Positions 8,343-17,480 are shown, numbered from the stretch's first letter. The stretch is DNA of 64,000 nt from JAADDV01 sp964582875 (GCA_964582875.1 CAZOTZ010000001.1:1-64000); one strand, 5' to 3'. Made by a program: numbers and translations. Notes: generated by a model not told the origin, from the sequence alone.

Positions 8343-8852
8343 ATGAAAAAACTTGAAATATTAAGATATCCAGACGAAAGACTGAAAAAGCAATCTCAAC
8401 CTGTTATTGATTTTGGGAAAGATTTCAAAGAGTTTGTGGATAATTTACTATATACAATGAAAAACTCCCCTGCAGGGGTTGGAATAGCTGCACCTCAGGT
8501 GAATAAACACATCCAGACTATAATAGTTGATGCCTCCGGGTATAAACATAAATACAACAAAACAAACCATGGTCTTATGATTCTGTCAAACCCCAGGATA
8601 ATAGCACATGATGGAGAAATCATAATAAGGGAAGGCTGTCTTTCTGTTCCTGATTATACAGGGAATGTAAAAAGACATTACTGGATAAAAGTGGAAGCTG
8701 AAGATATAAATGGAAAAACAATAACATTTGATACAGAAGGTTTTGAAGCTGTTGTAATTCAACATGAAATGGACCATCTTATTGGAAAATTGTTTATAGA
8801 TAGAGTAGCCTCTCCAAAGGATATTTTCAAAAGAAAAGTTTACAAAAAATAA
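8343..8852 (+). CDS. def: peptide deformylase
   Basis: 169 residues. All three deformylase motifs are present: GVGIAAPQV (motif 1), EGCLSVPDY with the metal-binding Cys (motif 2) and QHEMDHLIGKLF with the HExxH metal site (motif 3). The enzyme removes the formyl group from the N-terminal methionine of new proteins. It starts two bases after the ACT protein stop and belongs to the same transcript as the two genes upstream. The length is normal. Confidence 0.96.
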   Translation: MKKLEILRYPDERLKKQSQPVIDFGKDFKEFVDNLLYTMKNSPAGVGIAAPQVNKHIQTIIVDASGYKHKYNKTNHGLMILSNPRIIAHDGEIIIREGCLSVPDYTGNVKRHYWIKVEAEDINGKTITFDTEGFEAVVIQHEMDHLIGKLFIDRVASPKDIFKRKVYKK

Positions 8853-8913
8853 CTCTATTCCAATCTAAATATCCTAAAATATTGCCTTAATTCTTTTTCA
8901 GGAGGATTAGCAG

Positions 8914-9456
8914 TTGTTTAAGATAATAGAAAGGATTATAGAAAGGCTCTTATGGGAAAGTAGATTTATGATATTTCTTGCTGTCGTAGCAAGTATTTTA
9001 GCTGCTTTAATACTTGTTCTTATAGGTACATATGATATATGGATAGTTTTAAAACACTCTTTGCATATGTTTGCTTCCCAATCCTATTTTGAAGAGTTCC
9101 ATAAAGACGCAATAAAACATATCGTTTCAGCTGTAGATGTTTATCTTATAGCTACTGTTTTACTTATTTTTGGTCTTGGACTTTACGAACTTTTTATATC
9201 AAAAATTGATTTTATTGAGAATGCTGAACGTTCTTCTAAAATACTTATGGTTCATACATTAGACCAGCTTAAAGAAAAGCTTGCCAAGGTAATTCTTATG
9301 GTTCTTATTGTTACTTTTTTCAAATATGCGATAGAATTTCACTATGAAGATATAAAAACTCTTCTATTTCTGTCAGTGGGAGTTTTTCTTATTTCTCTGT
9401 CTATATACTTTATGCATAAAGGACATGGGGAAGAAAATCACGAAGAAAACCATTAG
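8914..9456 (+). CDS. YqhA/UPF0114-family inner-membrane protein
   Basis: 180 residues, starting at TTG 8914 with GGAGG at 8901-8905; no ATG fits. Three to four hydrophobic helices are visible (FMIFLAVVASILAALILVLI, AVDVYLIATVLLIFGLGLYE, LFLSVGVFLISLSIYFMHK). The segments ESRFMIFLAVVAS and DVYLIATVLLIFGLGLYELF match the UPF0114/YqhA family. The function of that family is not established. The C terminus is His/Glu rich (HKGHGEENHEENH), which could bind metal, though this is speculation. It stands 61 bases downstream of def on the same strand. Confidence 0.75.
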   Translation: MFKIIERIIERLLWESRFMIFLAVVASILAALILVLIGTYDIWIVLKHSLHMFASQSYFEEFHKDAIKHIVSAVDVYLIATVLLIFGLGLYELFISKIDFIENAERSSKILMVHTLDQLKEKLAKVILMVLIVTFFKYAIEFHYEDIKTLLFLSVGVFLISLSIYFMHKGHGEENHEENH

Positions 9457-9492
9457 AAAAAGGTTTTACATAAGCCCTCTTTTCTTGAGGGC
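9447..9492. terminator. two stem-loops between convergent genes
   Basis: At 9446-9467 the stem AAAACC pairs with GGTTTT across a ten-base loop, overlapping the end of the YqhA-like gene. At 9474-9492 GCCCTC pairs with GAGGGC across seven bases, inside the last codons of the DUF507 gene. The genes converge here with nine bases between stops, so these may end transcription from either side. Neither has a long T run. Confidence 0.4.
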
Positions 9493-10020
9493 ATCTTCAT
9501 ATATTCTGTTGTACAGAATTCTCCATTCTGGGGTTCCTTCAACAATCTTCTTAGAGTAGGATTTAATCCTCTGTCTTACTTCTTTATCTATTTCCTGTTC
9601 CTCTCTAACAAGTTGTTTTAGTATATCAAACACAAGCCTTCTTATTTTATTTGGATGTTCAAACATCTCAATAACATCAGGGTCTTCTGTTTCAATATAC
9701 CTTTTTATCTGGTGGGCTACCTGGTTCATTCTCTCTTCAGGGTCTAAATGTATATTCCTCTCTTCAGCAAGTTTTTCCTTTACTTTTAGAACAGCTGTTC
9801 TATATCGTACCTCTTCACTTTCAAGGATATGCATATGTTGTTCCACAAGCTTTTCAGCTTCTTCTTCTATCTTTTTTTCCTCTTCTATTGCATTATTTAT
9901 AATTTCAAGTATTTTTTTCTTAAAATCTTCAGGATTTGCTACTTCTATGTAGTGTTTTTCCACAAGTTCTTCTGCTATTTTATTTGATATTCTCTCAACC
10001 AGCCTTGCTGGTATTTTCAT
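9466..10020 (-). CDS. DUF507-family protein
   Basis: 184 residues, strongly charged and mostly helical. The N terminus MKIPARLVERISNKIAEELV and the DPEERMNQVAHQIKRYIE segment match the DUF507 family, which is found mainly in Aquificota and some Deltaproteobacteria-like lineages. Long Glu/Lys-rich stretches at about residues 45-65 suggest a coiled coil. No catalytic residues or signal peptide are visible, so it is probably cytoplasmic. AGGAGG stands just before ATG 10020. Function unknown. It is transcribed away from panB. Confidence 0.8.
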   Translation of the reverse strand: MKIPARLVERISNKIAEELVEKHYIEVANPEDFKKKILEIINNAIEEEKKIEEEAEKLVEQHMHILESEEVRYRTAVLKVKEKLAEERNIHLDPEERMNQVAHQIKRYIETEDPDVIEMFEHPNKIRRLVFDILKQLVREEQEIDKEVRQRIKSYSKKIVEGTPEWRILYNRIYEDALKKRGLM

Positions 10021-10152
10021 TAAAAACCTCCTTAAAACTTTATAGAAGTGTTATTATATTACACTTTAAATAATTTTCAAATAAAACCTCTACTACTGAT
10101 AAAAACTGATTTATATTAATTTTTGTACAAAAATCCAATAAAGGAAAAAAAG

Positions 10153-10944
10153 ATGAAAAGTATACTTGATTTTTTAGAGGCAAAAAAAGAAGGTAAAAAA
10201 ATAACAATGATTTCAACTTACGAGTACTGGTCTGCAAGGATATGTGAGGAAGCAGGTATAGACTGTATACTTGTTGGAGATTCTGTTGGAATGGTTGATG
10301 CAGGATTAAAAACAACTCTCCCTGTAAAGCTTGAAGAAATCATATACCACGCAAAAGCTGTAAGAAGAGGAGCTCCTAACACATTTATAGTGGTTGATAT
10401 GCCTTTTATGAGTTATCAGGTGTCTGTGGAAAAAGCTGTTGAAAATGCAGGGAAAATAATGAAAGAGACATGCTGTAATGCTGTTAAAGTTGAAGGAGGA
10501 GAAGAGATAGCGGATATTGTTGAAAAGCTTGTTTCTACTGGGATTCCTGTTATGGGACATCTTGGACTTACTCCCCAGTCAGTTCATGCTTTAGGTGGAT
10601 ACAAAGTACAGGGAAAAACTGAAGAACAACAAAAGAGAATAATAAAAGACGCAAAAATACTTGAACAGGCTGGAGCATTTTCTATTGTCCTTGAAGCTAT
10701 TCCTTCAAAGCTTGCAGAAGAGATAACAGAATTTTTAGATATACCAACAATAGGAATAGGTGCAGGTAATAAAACAGATGGGCAGGTTCTTGTTTTCCAC
10801 GATATGATGGGTTTCTTTGAAAAATCTCCTAAGTTTGTAAAAAGGTATGTGGAAGGGAAAAAGCTTTTTCTTGAAGCCCTGAAAACATTTAAGGAAGAGA
10901 CAGAAGAAGAGATTTTTCCTGGTGAAGAACACACATATGGCTGA
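10153..10944 (+). CDS. panB: 3-methyl-2-oxobutanoate hydroxymethyltransferase
   Basis: 263 residues from ATG 10153 (AAGGAAAAAAAG precedes it); a TTG at 10123 would add ten residues. The family motifs are clear: MISTYEYWSARICEEAGIDC, ILVGDSVGMVDAGLKTTLPV, FIVVDMPFMSYQ, VKVEGGEE, PVMGHLGLTPQSVHALGGYK and PTIGIGAGNKTDGQVLVFHD. It makes ketopantoate from 2-ketoisovalerate and methylene-tetrahydrofolate, the first step of pantothenate synthesis. The length equals the E. coli enzyme. Its last codons overlap the start of the YrdC/Sua5 gene. Confidence 0.96.
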   Translation: MKSILDFLEAKKEGKKITMISTYEYWSARICEEAGIDCILVGDSVGMVDAGLKTTLPVKLEEIIYHAKAVRRGAPNTFIVVDMPFMSYQVSVEKAVENAGKIMKETCCNAVKVEGGEEIADIVEKLVSTGIPVMGHLGLTPQSVHALGGYKVQGKTEEQQKRIIKDAKILEQAGAFSIVLEAIPSKLAEEITEFLDIPTIGIGAGNKTDGQVLVFHDMMGFFEKSPKFVKRYVEGKKLFLEALKTFKEETEEEIFPGEEHTYG

Positions 10945-11536
10945 AATCACGAAAAACTGGGAAAAAGCAAAAAAATTTATAGAAGAAGGGAAAATAGTAG
11001 TAGCTCCTACAGATACAATCTATGGTATTCTTGCTGATGCCTCTAATCCTGAAGTTGTGGAATATGTGTACAGATTAAAAAGCAGAAAAGAAGATAAACC
11101 TTATATAATCCTTATACCTGATGTTCATTCTCTTTCTTTTTTTGGGATAAAGCCTTCAAAGGAAGAAGAAAAACTGCTCAGTAAAAAAGGGATTACTGTA
11201 GTGGTTCAACTCCCTGAAAAAAACAGTTTTGAATACCTCCACAGAGGTAAGAAAACCCTTGCTTTCAGAATACCTGAGAAAAAAGAACTCATTGAGTTAA
11301 TGGAAAAAACTGAAAAACCTCTTATAGCTCCAAGTGCAAATCCTGAGGGAAAAGAGCCTGCAAAAAGTGTAAAGGAGGCTTATGCTTACTTTAAAGATAA
11401 GGTACACCTTTACATAGATGAAGGTTTTCTCGAAGGAAAACCTTCCACAATAGTTTTAATCAAAAATGGTAAACCAGTCGTGCTAAGGGAAGGAAATACA
11501 AAAAAAGAGGAAATAGAAAAGATTTTAAAAAACTAA
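10937..11536 (+). CDS. YrdC/Sua5-family L-threonylcarbamoyladenylate synthase
   Basis: About 199 residues from ATG 10937, which overlaps the panB stop; GTG 10922 is an in-frame alternative. The YrdC domain is recognisable: GKIVVAPTDTIYGILADASN, YRLKSRKEDKPYIILIPD (the KxR-type ligand-binding residues), LAFRIPEKKELIELM, LIAPSANPEGKEPAKSVKEA and STIVLIKNGKPVVLREG. Enzymes of this family make threonylcarbamoyl-AMP for t6A modification of tRNAs reading ANN codons. The size fits the bacterial TsaC/YwlC form rather than the long Sua5 form with its extra C-terminal domain. TsaC versus the related YciO cannot be settled from motifs alone. Confidence 0.85.
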   Translation: MAEITKNWEKAKKFIEEGKIVVAPTDTIYGILADASNPEVVEYVYRLKSRKEDKPYIILIPDVHSLSFFGIKPSKEEEKLLSKKGITVVVQLPEKNSFEYLHRGKKTLAFRIPEKKELIELMEKTEKPLIAPSANPEGKEPAKSVKEAYAYFKDKVHLYIDEGFLEGKPSTIVLIKNGKPVVLREGNTKKEEIEKILKN

Positions 11537-12654
11537 GAAAGTTTGTCTACATCAACAAAGTTTAGTTTTTCAGGGAGTTTCTCAACATATATAGACTGGC
11601 TTGGAAATGCAAAAGAGGAACCGTGTTTCTCAACAATTTCCATTATTTTAAGATTTATATCTTCTTTAATAGCAAGGTATTCTGACCATACTGCAGTGTT
11701 TGTGAATGTGTATATAAATATGTTTAAAGCGCTATCTCCAAACTCATCAAAGAAAACAAGTAATGTCTGGTTTTTATCAATCCCAGGATGGGACAGAAGC
11801 ATATCTTTTATATCTTTAACAATATCTACAACCTTTTCTTTTGGTGTGTCATAGGTAATACCTATAGTCATTTTGATTCTTCTTATATTTCTACGGGAAA
11901 AGTTTTCTATTGGATTGTTTGCTATATAACTGTTTGGAACTGTTATAAGAGATTTTTCAAATGTCCTTACTTTTGTTGTTCTGAGTCCTATATCCTCAAC
12001 AATACCTTCAACAGAACCTACTTTTATCCAGTCTCCTATTTTTAGAGCTTTATCTGCAAGTATAGATAATCCTCCAAAAAGGTTTGCAGCTGTATCTTTG
12101 GCAGCAAGGGCAAGGGCTAAACCACCTAAACCTAAAGATGCTATAAATGCTGTTACATCAATTCCCCACTCCTGTAATACTGCAACAATACCTAATATAA
12201 GAACAAAAAGCTTGAGGGATTTTATAAAAAAACTACCGATTTCTTTTGATAGTTCTTTTCCAAATTTTTCAGCAAATGAATATATCTCTCTGGAAAACAC
12301 ATTTATTGAGTTATATATAAGCCAGAAAACAACGATTATAAGAAATGTCCTGATTATATGGTCTGATACTTCACTTTTGACCCCTAATATTTTTACAGCA
12401 AACCAGACTCCGAAAACCACAAAGAGAAATCTTATAGGTTTTAAAATAACATTCAGGACTTTATCATCAATACTTGTTTTTGTTTTTTTAACAAACTGAT
12501 GTATTGTTTTTAGAATAAAAATAGAAAAAATCTTTCTTAAAAACAGAAATAAAAAGAATACAAGAAGGGCTAAAGCCCACTTGTACAGAGGAGTACCTAA
12601 AACAGCCTGATTTAAAAAATCTGAAATCTGTTTTAAAACTTCTTTTTCCATCAT
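11533..12654 (-). CDS. MscS-family mechanosensitive channel
   Basis: 373 residues. N-terminal membrane helices (about 20-40, 65-90, 95-115 and 140-165) lead into the pore helix with small residues (ASLGLGGLALALAAKDTAANL) and the cytoplasmic MscS beta domain (GIVEDIGLRTTKVRTFEKSL, ITVPNSYIANNPIENFSRRN). The channel opens under membrane tension and releases solutes on osmotic downshock, which fits an organism that makes glucosylglycerate-type solutes elsewhere in this window. Its ATG overlaps the stop of a 55-residue gene by four bases, so translation is likely coupled. It converges on the YrdC/Sua5 gene with a four-base overlap. Confidence 0.92.
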   Translation of the reverse strand: MMEKEVLKQISDFLNQAVLGTPLYKWALALLVFFLFLFLRKIFSIFILKTIHQFVKKTKTSIDDKVLNVILKPIRFLFVVFGVWFAVKILGVKSEVSDHIIRTFLIIVVFWLIYNSINVFSREIYSFAEKFGKELSKEIGSFFIKSLKLFVLILGIVAVLQEWGIDVTAFIASLGLGGLALALAAKDTAANLFGGLSILADKALKIGDWIKVGSVEGIVEDIGLRTTKVRTFEKSLITVPNSYIANNPIENFSRRNIRRIKMTIGITYDTPKEKVVDIVKDIKDMLLSHPGIDKNQTLLVFFDEFGDSALNIFIYTFTNTAVWSEYLAIKEDINLKIMEIVEKHGSSFAFPSQSIYVEKLPEKLNFVDVDKLS

Positions 12655-12818
12655 ACCCTTTCTTTAGCTTTTTGTAGTTCCTTCATAATGTTTAACATTT
12701 TTATTGTATCATTTTCTAAAAATGGAGGGTTATTAATATTTTTTTCCTCTTTTTCCTTTTTCATAAAAATCAAAAAACCTATAAAACCTAAAATAAAACC
12801 TCCTAAAAACCTAAGCAT
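12651..12818 (-). CDS. 55-residue single-span membrane protein, coupled to the MscS gene
   Basis: I translated this frame by hand: ATG at 12818-12816, stop TGA at 12653-12651. GGAGGG lies four bases upstream, a strong ribosome binding site. The product begins MLRFLGGFILGFIGFLIFMK (one membrane helix), then has a Lys/Glu-rich stretch (KKEKEEKN) and ends in a helical, charged tail (MLNIMKELQKAKERV). It sits between nadE and the mscS-type gene: 11 bases after the nadE stop, with a four-base ATGA overlap into the channel gene. Short coupled genes of this sort may be accessory subunits, but no known family was recognised. Confidence 0.7.
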   Translation of the reverse strand: MLRFLGGFILGFIGFLIFMKKEKEEKNINNPPFLENDTIKMLNIMKELQKAKERV

Positions 12819-12829
12819 GCTACCCTCCT

Positions 12830-14554
12830 TTACAGTTCTTTGAACTTGTTTGTTATAGGCATTCTTCTATCCTTTCCAAAGGCTCTTTTTGTTATCCTTA
12901 TTCCTATAGGAGCCTGTCTTCTTTTATATTCGTTTCTATCAATCATTCTGACAACTTTTTCAACAGAGTTTCTATCAAACCCTCTTTTAACTATCTCATG
13001 GACAGGTAAGTCTTCTTCAACATAAAGTTTTATTATCTCGTCTAATATCTGATAAGGTAATAGTTCTTCTTCATCTGTCTGGTTTGGTCTGAGTTCTGCA
13101 GAAGGCGGTTTTTCTAAAACTCTTTCCGGGATAACTGGAGAAATACTGTTCCTGTAATCTGCAAGCTGATAAACAACTGTTTTGTAAACGTCTTTTAAAA
13201 CTGCAAACCCACCTACCATATCACCGTAAAGGGTTGCGTATCCTACACTCATTTCTGATTTATTACCTGTCGCAAGTACTATCCATCCGAACTTATTTGA
13301 TAACGCCATAAGAAGATTTCCCCTTATCCTTGCCTGAAGGTTTTCTTCAGCTGTACTCCACTTTAATCCTTTAAAAACTGGAGAAAGTTCTTCCATATAT
13401 CTGTCAAAAAGCTCCTGTATTGGAAATGTGAATATTTCTATACCAAGGTTCTCTGCAAGCTCTGTTGCATCTTCAATACTTTCCTGGGATGTGAACTTTG
13501 AAGGCATTAAAACACCTTTTACATTCTCTTTTCCAAGGGCATCAACAGCAATAGTAGCTGTTAAAGAGCTGTCTATACCTCCACTTAGACCTATAACAAC
13601 TTTTTCAAAATTATTTTTATGTATATAATCTTTAACACCTAAAACTAAAGCTCTGTACATTTCTTCTGTTTCTGTTATATCAAGAACTATTTTTGGGGAA
13701 ATTTTTTCATGTTTATCCTTTAGTCTGTAATCAATGAATACCTCTTTTACTTTTTCTTCCCTTTTGTATATAGCCCTGAGATTTCTCAACCTCTGGTCTT
13801 TAAGTTGAAGTCTGAATATTGAGTCAGGTTCCACATCTGCAATAAGTAAATCTTCTTCAAAGGAAGGAGCTTTTGCAAGAAAAGTGCCATCGGGATTTAC
13901 AATCACACTATTTCCGTCAAAAACAAGTTCGTCCTGTCCACCTACAAGGTTTACATAGGCTATAGATATACAGTTATCCCTTGCTCTAACTTTAAGCATT
14001 TCTTCTCTTTCTTTTGTTTTTCCTGTGTGATAAGGAGATGCATTTATATTTATTACTACTTCTACTCCTTCTATAGCCTGAATGTTTATTGGATTTTCCG
14101 GATACCATATATCCTCACAGATAGAAAGACCTATTTTGTATCCTTCTATATTAAGAATTGTTATCTCATTTCCCCTCTGAAAATACCTTATTTCATCAAA
14201 AACACCGTAGTTTGGGAGGTAGTTTTTGTGATAAATGGCGTGAACTTTTCCGTTTAAAAGAACTGCTGCTGCGTTGTATATATCCTCTTTTTTATCTACA
14301 AAACCAACAATTGTTATTATATCTTTACTCTCTTCCGCTATTTTTTCTAAAGCTTTTAGATTTTTTTCTATAAAACTCGGTTTAAAAAGAAGGTCTTCCG
14401 GTGGATATCCTGTTATTGCAAGTTCTGGAAATGCAATAATATCACACTGTTTCTTTTTGGCTTCTTCTATAGTTTTTATTATCTTTTCAACGTTTCCATC
14501 TATATCCCCAACAGTAAAATTTAGCTGAGCAAGGGCAATCCTTATTTTTTTCAT
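12830..14554 (-). CDS. nadE: glutamine-dependent NAD+ synthetase
   Basis: 574 residues, two domains. The N-terminal nitrilase-type glutaminase (about 1-260) shows its Glu-Lys-Cys triad context: FPELAITGYPPEDLL, HKNYLPNYGVFDEIRYF and GLSICEDIWYPENP. The C-terminal synthetase (about 300-574) has the P-loop-like GLSGGIDSSLTATIAVDALG and LATGNKSEMSVGYATLYGD. It amidates nicotinic acid adenine dinucleotide to NAD using ammonia channelled from glutamine. The gene heads a leftward operon with the 55-residue protein and the MscS channel. An imperfect palindrome (14567-14583) lies just before the start. Confidence 0.96.
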   Translation of the reverse strand: MKKIRIALAQLNFTVGDIDGNVEKIIKTIEEAKKKQCDIIAFPELAITGYPPEDLLFKPSFIEKNLKALEKIAEESKDIITIVGFVDKKEDIYNAAAVLLNGKVHAIYHKNYLPNYGVFDEIRYFQRGNEITILNIEGYKIGLSICEDIWYPENPINIQAIEGVEVVININASPYHTGKTKEREEMLKVRARDNCISIAYVNLVGGQDELVFDGNSVIVNPDGTFLAKAPSFEEDLLIADVEPDSIFRLQLKDQRLRNLRAIYKREEKVKEVFIDYRLKDKHEKISPKIVLDITETEEMYRALVLGVKDYIHKNNFEKVVIGLSGGIDSSLTATIAVDALGKENVKGVLMPSKFTSQESIEDATELAENLGIEIFTFPIQELFDRYMEELSPVFKGLKWSTAEENLQARIRGNLLMALSNKFGWIVLATGNKSEMSVGYATLYGDMVGGFAVLKDVYKTVVYQLADYRNSISPVIPERVLEKPPSAELRPNQTDEEELLPYQILDEIIKLYVEEDLPVHEIVKRGFDRNSVEKVVRMIDRNEYKRRQAPIGIRITKRAFGKDRRMPITNKFKEL

Positions 14555-14566
14555 TCCAGACCTCTA

Positions 14567-14583
14567 TGTAAAAAATATTTACA
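14567..14583. promoter_or_regulatory. TGTAA-N7-TTACA inverted repeat upstream of nadE
   Basis: TGTAA, seven A/T bases, then TTACA, 13 bases before the nadE ATG and about 90 before the EAL-HDOD gene on the other strand. The same arrangement occurs at 30521-30537 and 43297-43313. It has the form of a dimer operator; no regulator is identified. Confidence 0.35.
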
Positions 14584-14671
14584 TATACTTACGTAATAGC
14601 CGATATTTTATTGTAATATATATTTGAAAATAGATTTCCCTCAGTATAAAAAATTAAAGGTTTAGTGCAAT

Positions 14672-15901
14672 ATGGAAAATGTATACTTAGGAAGGCAATC
14701 AATACTTGATGGGAATTTAAGTATTTACGGTTATGAACTCTTTTTCAGGGATAAAAAATTTGACTATAAATCAAACTACTCAAACGTTTCAATTGAAGAA
14801 ACTGCCAGAGTGATAATGAATGTACTTACCTATATAGATTTTAATGAAGTAATAGGCGATAAAAAAGGCTTTATAAAGGTAAGTCCAGAGATTTTGGAAG
14901 GAGAATTCATAGATATCTTACCTGCAGAAAAAACAGTTTTTCAGATATCAGGAATATCAAGTGTAACAAAGTATCTAATTTCAACATGTGATAGCCTCAG
15001 GGATAAAGGTTATGAAATTGCTGTATGTGTTGATAAAGATTATGAAAAAGTATTACCTCTCCTTGATAGTGTTGATTATATAAAACTTGATATAAACGAT
15101 TTTGATGACGTAGGATTAAAAGAGATTACAGATGTTTTAAAAGAGTTTTTGAACGCACAGCTTATAGCCAACAGAGTTGAAAATGAAAAGGATTTTTTAC
15201 TTGCTAAAGAACTTGGATTTGACCTTTTTCAGGGGCATTTCTTTGAGGAACCAGCTTTTTACACAGAAAAAAAGCTTCCTTCTTTTAAGCTTTCTCTTAT
15301 AACACTACTTAAGTATGCATTAAAGGAAGAAGATTTCAAAAAAATAGAGGAGTTTCTAAAGGTAAATCCAGACCTGAGCTATAAACTTTTGAAATACGTT
15401 AACTCTCCATTTTTCTACCTGAGACAGAAGATATCTTCAATAAAACAGGCTTTAAGTATTCTTGGTTATAGAAATCTCCAGAAATGGGTAATCCTCCAGA
15501 TTTACGCGATGGAAGGGGTTGATATAAAGCATAATCCTATCCTTGAAAGGTCTATAATCCGTGGTAAGATGATGGAAATTCTTACAAAAAAAATAACAGA
15601 CGATATAGATTTGTTTGATAAATCTTATCTTGTTGGTATGCTTTCTCTCATTGGAACAGTTATAGGAAAAAGTAGCAAAGAGATACTTGATGAGCTAAAT
15701 GTATCCGATGATATAAAAGAAGCTATTCTTGAGTATAAAGGAACCTTAGGAAAACTTTTAAAGGCTATCATTGACCTTGAGTATGAAAGGATAGAAGATG
15801 CCAAAAAAGTACTTGAAACATTAAACCTATCCCTTGAAGACCTTCTGAAAGCTGAGATAGAAGCTATCGCTTACTATGAGAACTTTATAAGTCAGACTTA
15901 G
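14672..15901 (+). CDS. EAL-HDOD domain signalling protein (YuxH-like), EAL part degenerate
   Basis: 409 residues. The N-terminal half (about 1-200) is an EAL-like domain: YLGRQSILDGNLSIYGYELF, DYIKLDINDFDD and AKELGFDLFQGHFFEEP. The DDFGTGYSSL loop and the Glu-Gly-Val-Glu segment of active c-di-GMP phosphodiesterases are not there (NRVENEKDFL is seen instead), so hydrolysis is unlikely. The C-terminal half (about 205-395) is an HDOD domain with NPDLSYKLLKYVNSPFFYLR and IKQALSILGYRNLQKWVILQ. Proteins with this arrangement are thought to be signalling scaffolds. The gene converges on truD, with four bases shared at the stops. Confidence 0.88.
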   Translation: MENVYLGRQSILDGNLSIYGYELFFRDKKFDYKSNYSNVSIEETARVIMNVLTYIDFNEVIGDKKGFIKVSPEILEGEFIDILPAEKTVFQISGISSVTKYLISTCDSLRDKGYEIAVCVDKDYEKVLPLLDSVDYIKLDINDFDDVGLKEITDVLKEFLNAQLIANRVENEKDFLLAKELGFDLFQGHFFEEPAFYTEKKLPSFKLSLITLLKYALKEEDFKKIEEFLKVNPDLSYKLLKYVNSPFFYLRQKISSIKQALSILGYRNLQKWVILQIYAMEGVDIKHNPILERSIIRGKMMEILTKKITDDIDLFDKSYLVGMLSLIGTVIGKSSKEILDELNVSDDIKEAILEYKGTLGKLLKAIIDLEYERIEDAKKVLETLNLSLEDLLKAEIEAIAYYENFISQT

Positions 15902-17058
15902 GAAAGTAAATTTCTAAGTAAAACTGTTGCGTATGAACCTGGAGGTAGGAAGAACTCTACAGAAGCTGTGCTACTTGTATCTATACTTAATGATAAATTT
16001 TCAGGAAAGACAACAGCTTTTCTTTTTCCATCTGTCAGGACTTTTATTCCTATAACCTCTTTTTCAAAGTCTGACTCTTTTATCCTGTGCTCCTTTAATG
16101 TTCTGTTTATAACCTCTTCGAGAATTGGGTCTGTTATTTTTATATCTTTTCCTGTGAAGGGAACTGTTAGATTTTTTAAATAGTCTATATCATACACATA
16201 GGTATAAAAGTTTAGTTTCCAGTTGTTTATAAAATTAACGCTTTTATACTGGTATTTTTCTTTGATGTACCTGCTTAAATAGATATTCCACAAAAAGCTC
16301 TGGAAAGAAAAATTGAACATAAGCCTTACATTTTTAGGAAGTATTCTAAGGGCTTTTTCAGGTTTTAACCCTCTTTTGAGACCAAGAATAAAGTCTTTTT
16401 CATAGGTTTCAAGTCTGTTTCTTAACTTTCTATAAATCTCTTCCCAGTTTCCAGGCTTTCCATGGTAGCCTTTGTTTTTTAAATAAATCTCTACTACCTT
16501 GTTGTAGTCCTCTTTTAACAGGAAAGGAAGAATAAAGTCTTTCTGTCCCTTTAGTGTTCCAAACCTTTGTTCTCCAAAGTAGTTTGGGAAACCAAAGTGT
16601 CTGACAGTTTCTACATTCTTCTGGATATTTTTTATTAGTCTACTGTTTAACCCTCTTATTTTTATTTTAAAGTGGTTTCCTTCAATCTCTCCTATTTCAA
16701 GTTTTTTGTAATGTTTACCTACTTTTTTTATACAAAAACCTGATTCTTTAAACAGATTTATACGTCTGGTTTTTATCCATTTTCCATTTTGTTTTTTTAA
16801 GCATAAAATTTCCGGAAAATCTCTTTTTATGAGGGTTATGTACTGTTTTGTTATACCAAACTTATCTTTTAAACCGGCAAAGCCTATGTCTGCTGGGTGA
16901 ATGTTAAACAGTCTTGCTATTAATCTTACAGCTTCTAATGTTGATACATTTGACTTTTCAAGTATGTATAAAGGATATTCTCCTTCTCTGTTTATTTTTA
17001 TCTTTTCTTCTACTATAAAATCATGCTGAAAGTTTTTTATATGGTTATAAAGTTTCAT
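15898..17058 (-). CDS. truD: tRNA pseudouridine synthase D
   Basis: 386 residues. The family signature with the catalytic Asp is GFAGLKDKFGITKQYITL (about residues 58-75), followed by GNHFKIKIRGLNSRLIKNI, PNYFGEQRFGTLKGQ and, near the C terminus, a long stretch ending in SSTASVEFFLPPGSYATVLL. TruD makes pseudouridine 13 in tRNA. Its ATG overlaps the stop of the rhodanese gene upstream by four bases, so it is translated as the third gene of a pentapeptide-rhodanese-truD unit. The length is somewhat above the E. coli protein (349). Confidence 0.94.
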   Translation of the reverse strand: MKLYNHIKNFQHDFIVEEKIKINREGEYPLYILEKSNVSTLEAVRLIARLFNIHPADIGFAGLKDKFGITKQYITLIKRDFPEILCLKKQNGKWIKTRRINLFKESGFCIKKVGKHYKKLEIGEIEGNHFKIKIRGLNSRLIKNIQKNVETVRHFGFPNYFGEQRFGTLKGQKDFILPFLLKEDYNKVVEIYLKNKGYHGKPGNWEEIYRKLRNRLETYEKDFILGLKRGLKPEKALRILPKNVRLMFNFSFQSFLWNIYLSRYIKEKYQYKSVNFINNWKLNFYTYVYDIDYLKNLTVPFTGKDIKITDPILEEVINRTLKEHRIKESDFEKEVIGIKVLTDGKRKAVVFPENLSLSIDTSSTASVEFFLPPGSYATVLLRNLLS

Positions 17059-17480
17059 CTCTTATATTCAAGTGGAAGTCCTTCTTCTTTCCATGCATTT
17101 ATTCCACCTCTCAGGTTATAAACTTTAAAGCCTAAAGAAGATAAAATCCTTGAAGCAGCAACACTCCGGTTGCCACTTCTACAGTAAACTAATATCTTTT
17201 TGTTTTTAAACTTTTCAAGCTTTTCTATATTGTTCCCAAGGGTATCAACTGGGATAAGTATAGAACCTGGTATCTTTCCATCTTCCATTACTTCCTGTGG
17301 GGTTCTAACATCAAGTATAACGAACTCTTCTTTTTTCTGTTTAAGCAGGGAGTATGCTTCTTTAGGTGAAAGGTTTTCAAAGTTAGCTAATATGTATCCT
17401 TTCTGATAAAGGAAAAATAAAACAGCAAGTAAAATAAGAAAACCTGTAATAATGTTAGAAAAAGAAAGATATTTTTTCAT
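17055..17480 (-). CDS. membrane-anchored rhodanese-domain protein
   Basis: 141 residues. One N-terminal hydrophobic helix (about 8-27, NIITGFLILLAVLFFLYQKG) anchors a single rhodanese domain with the active-site loop VYCRSGNRSVAASRIL, in which Cys is the persulfide carrier. VILDVRTPQEVMEDGKIPGS and NLRGGINAWKEEGLPLEY are standard rhodanese segments. The domain probably faces the periplasm. It may handle sulfane sulfur, which is common chemistry in sulfur-metabolising Aquificota, but no specific partner is encoded nearby. Its ATG shares one base with the stop of the pentapeptide gene. Confidence 0.9.
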   Translation of the reverse strand: MKKYLSFSNIITGFLILLAVLFFLYQKGYILANFENLSPKEAYSLLKQKKEEFVILDVRTPQEVMEDGKIPGSILIPVDTLGNNIEKLEKFKNKKILVYCRSGNRSVAASRILSSLGFKVYNLRGGINAWKEEGLPLEYKR

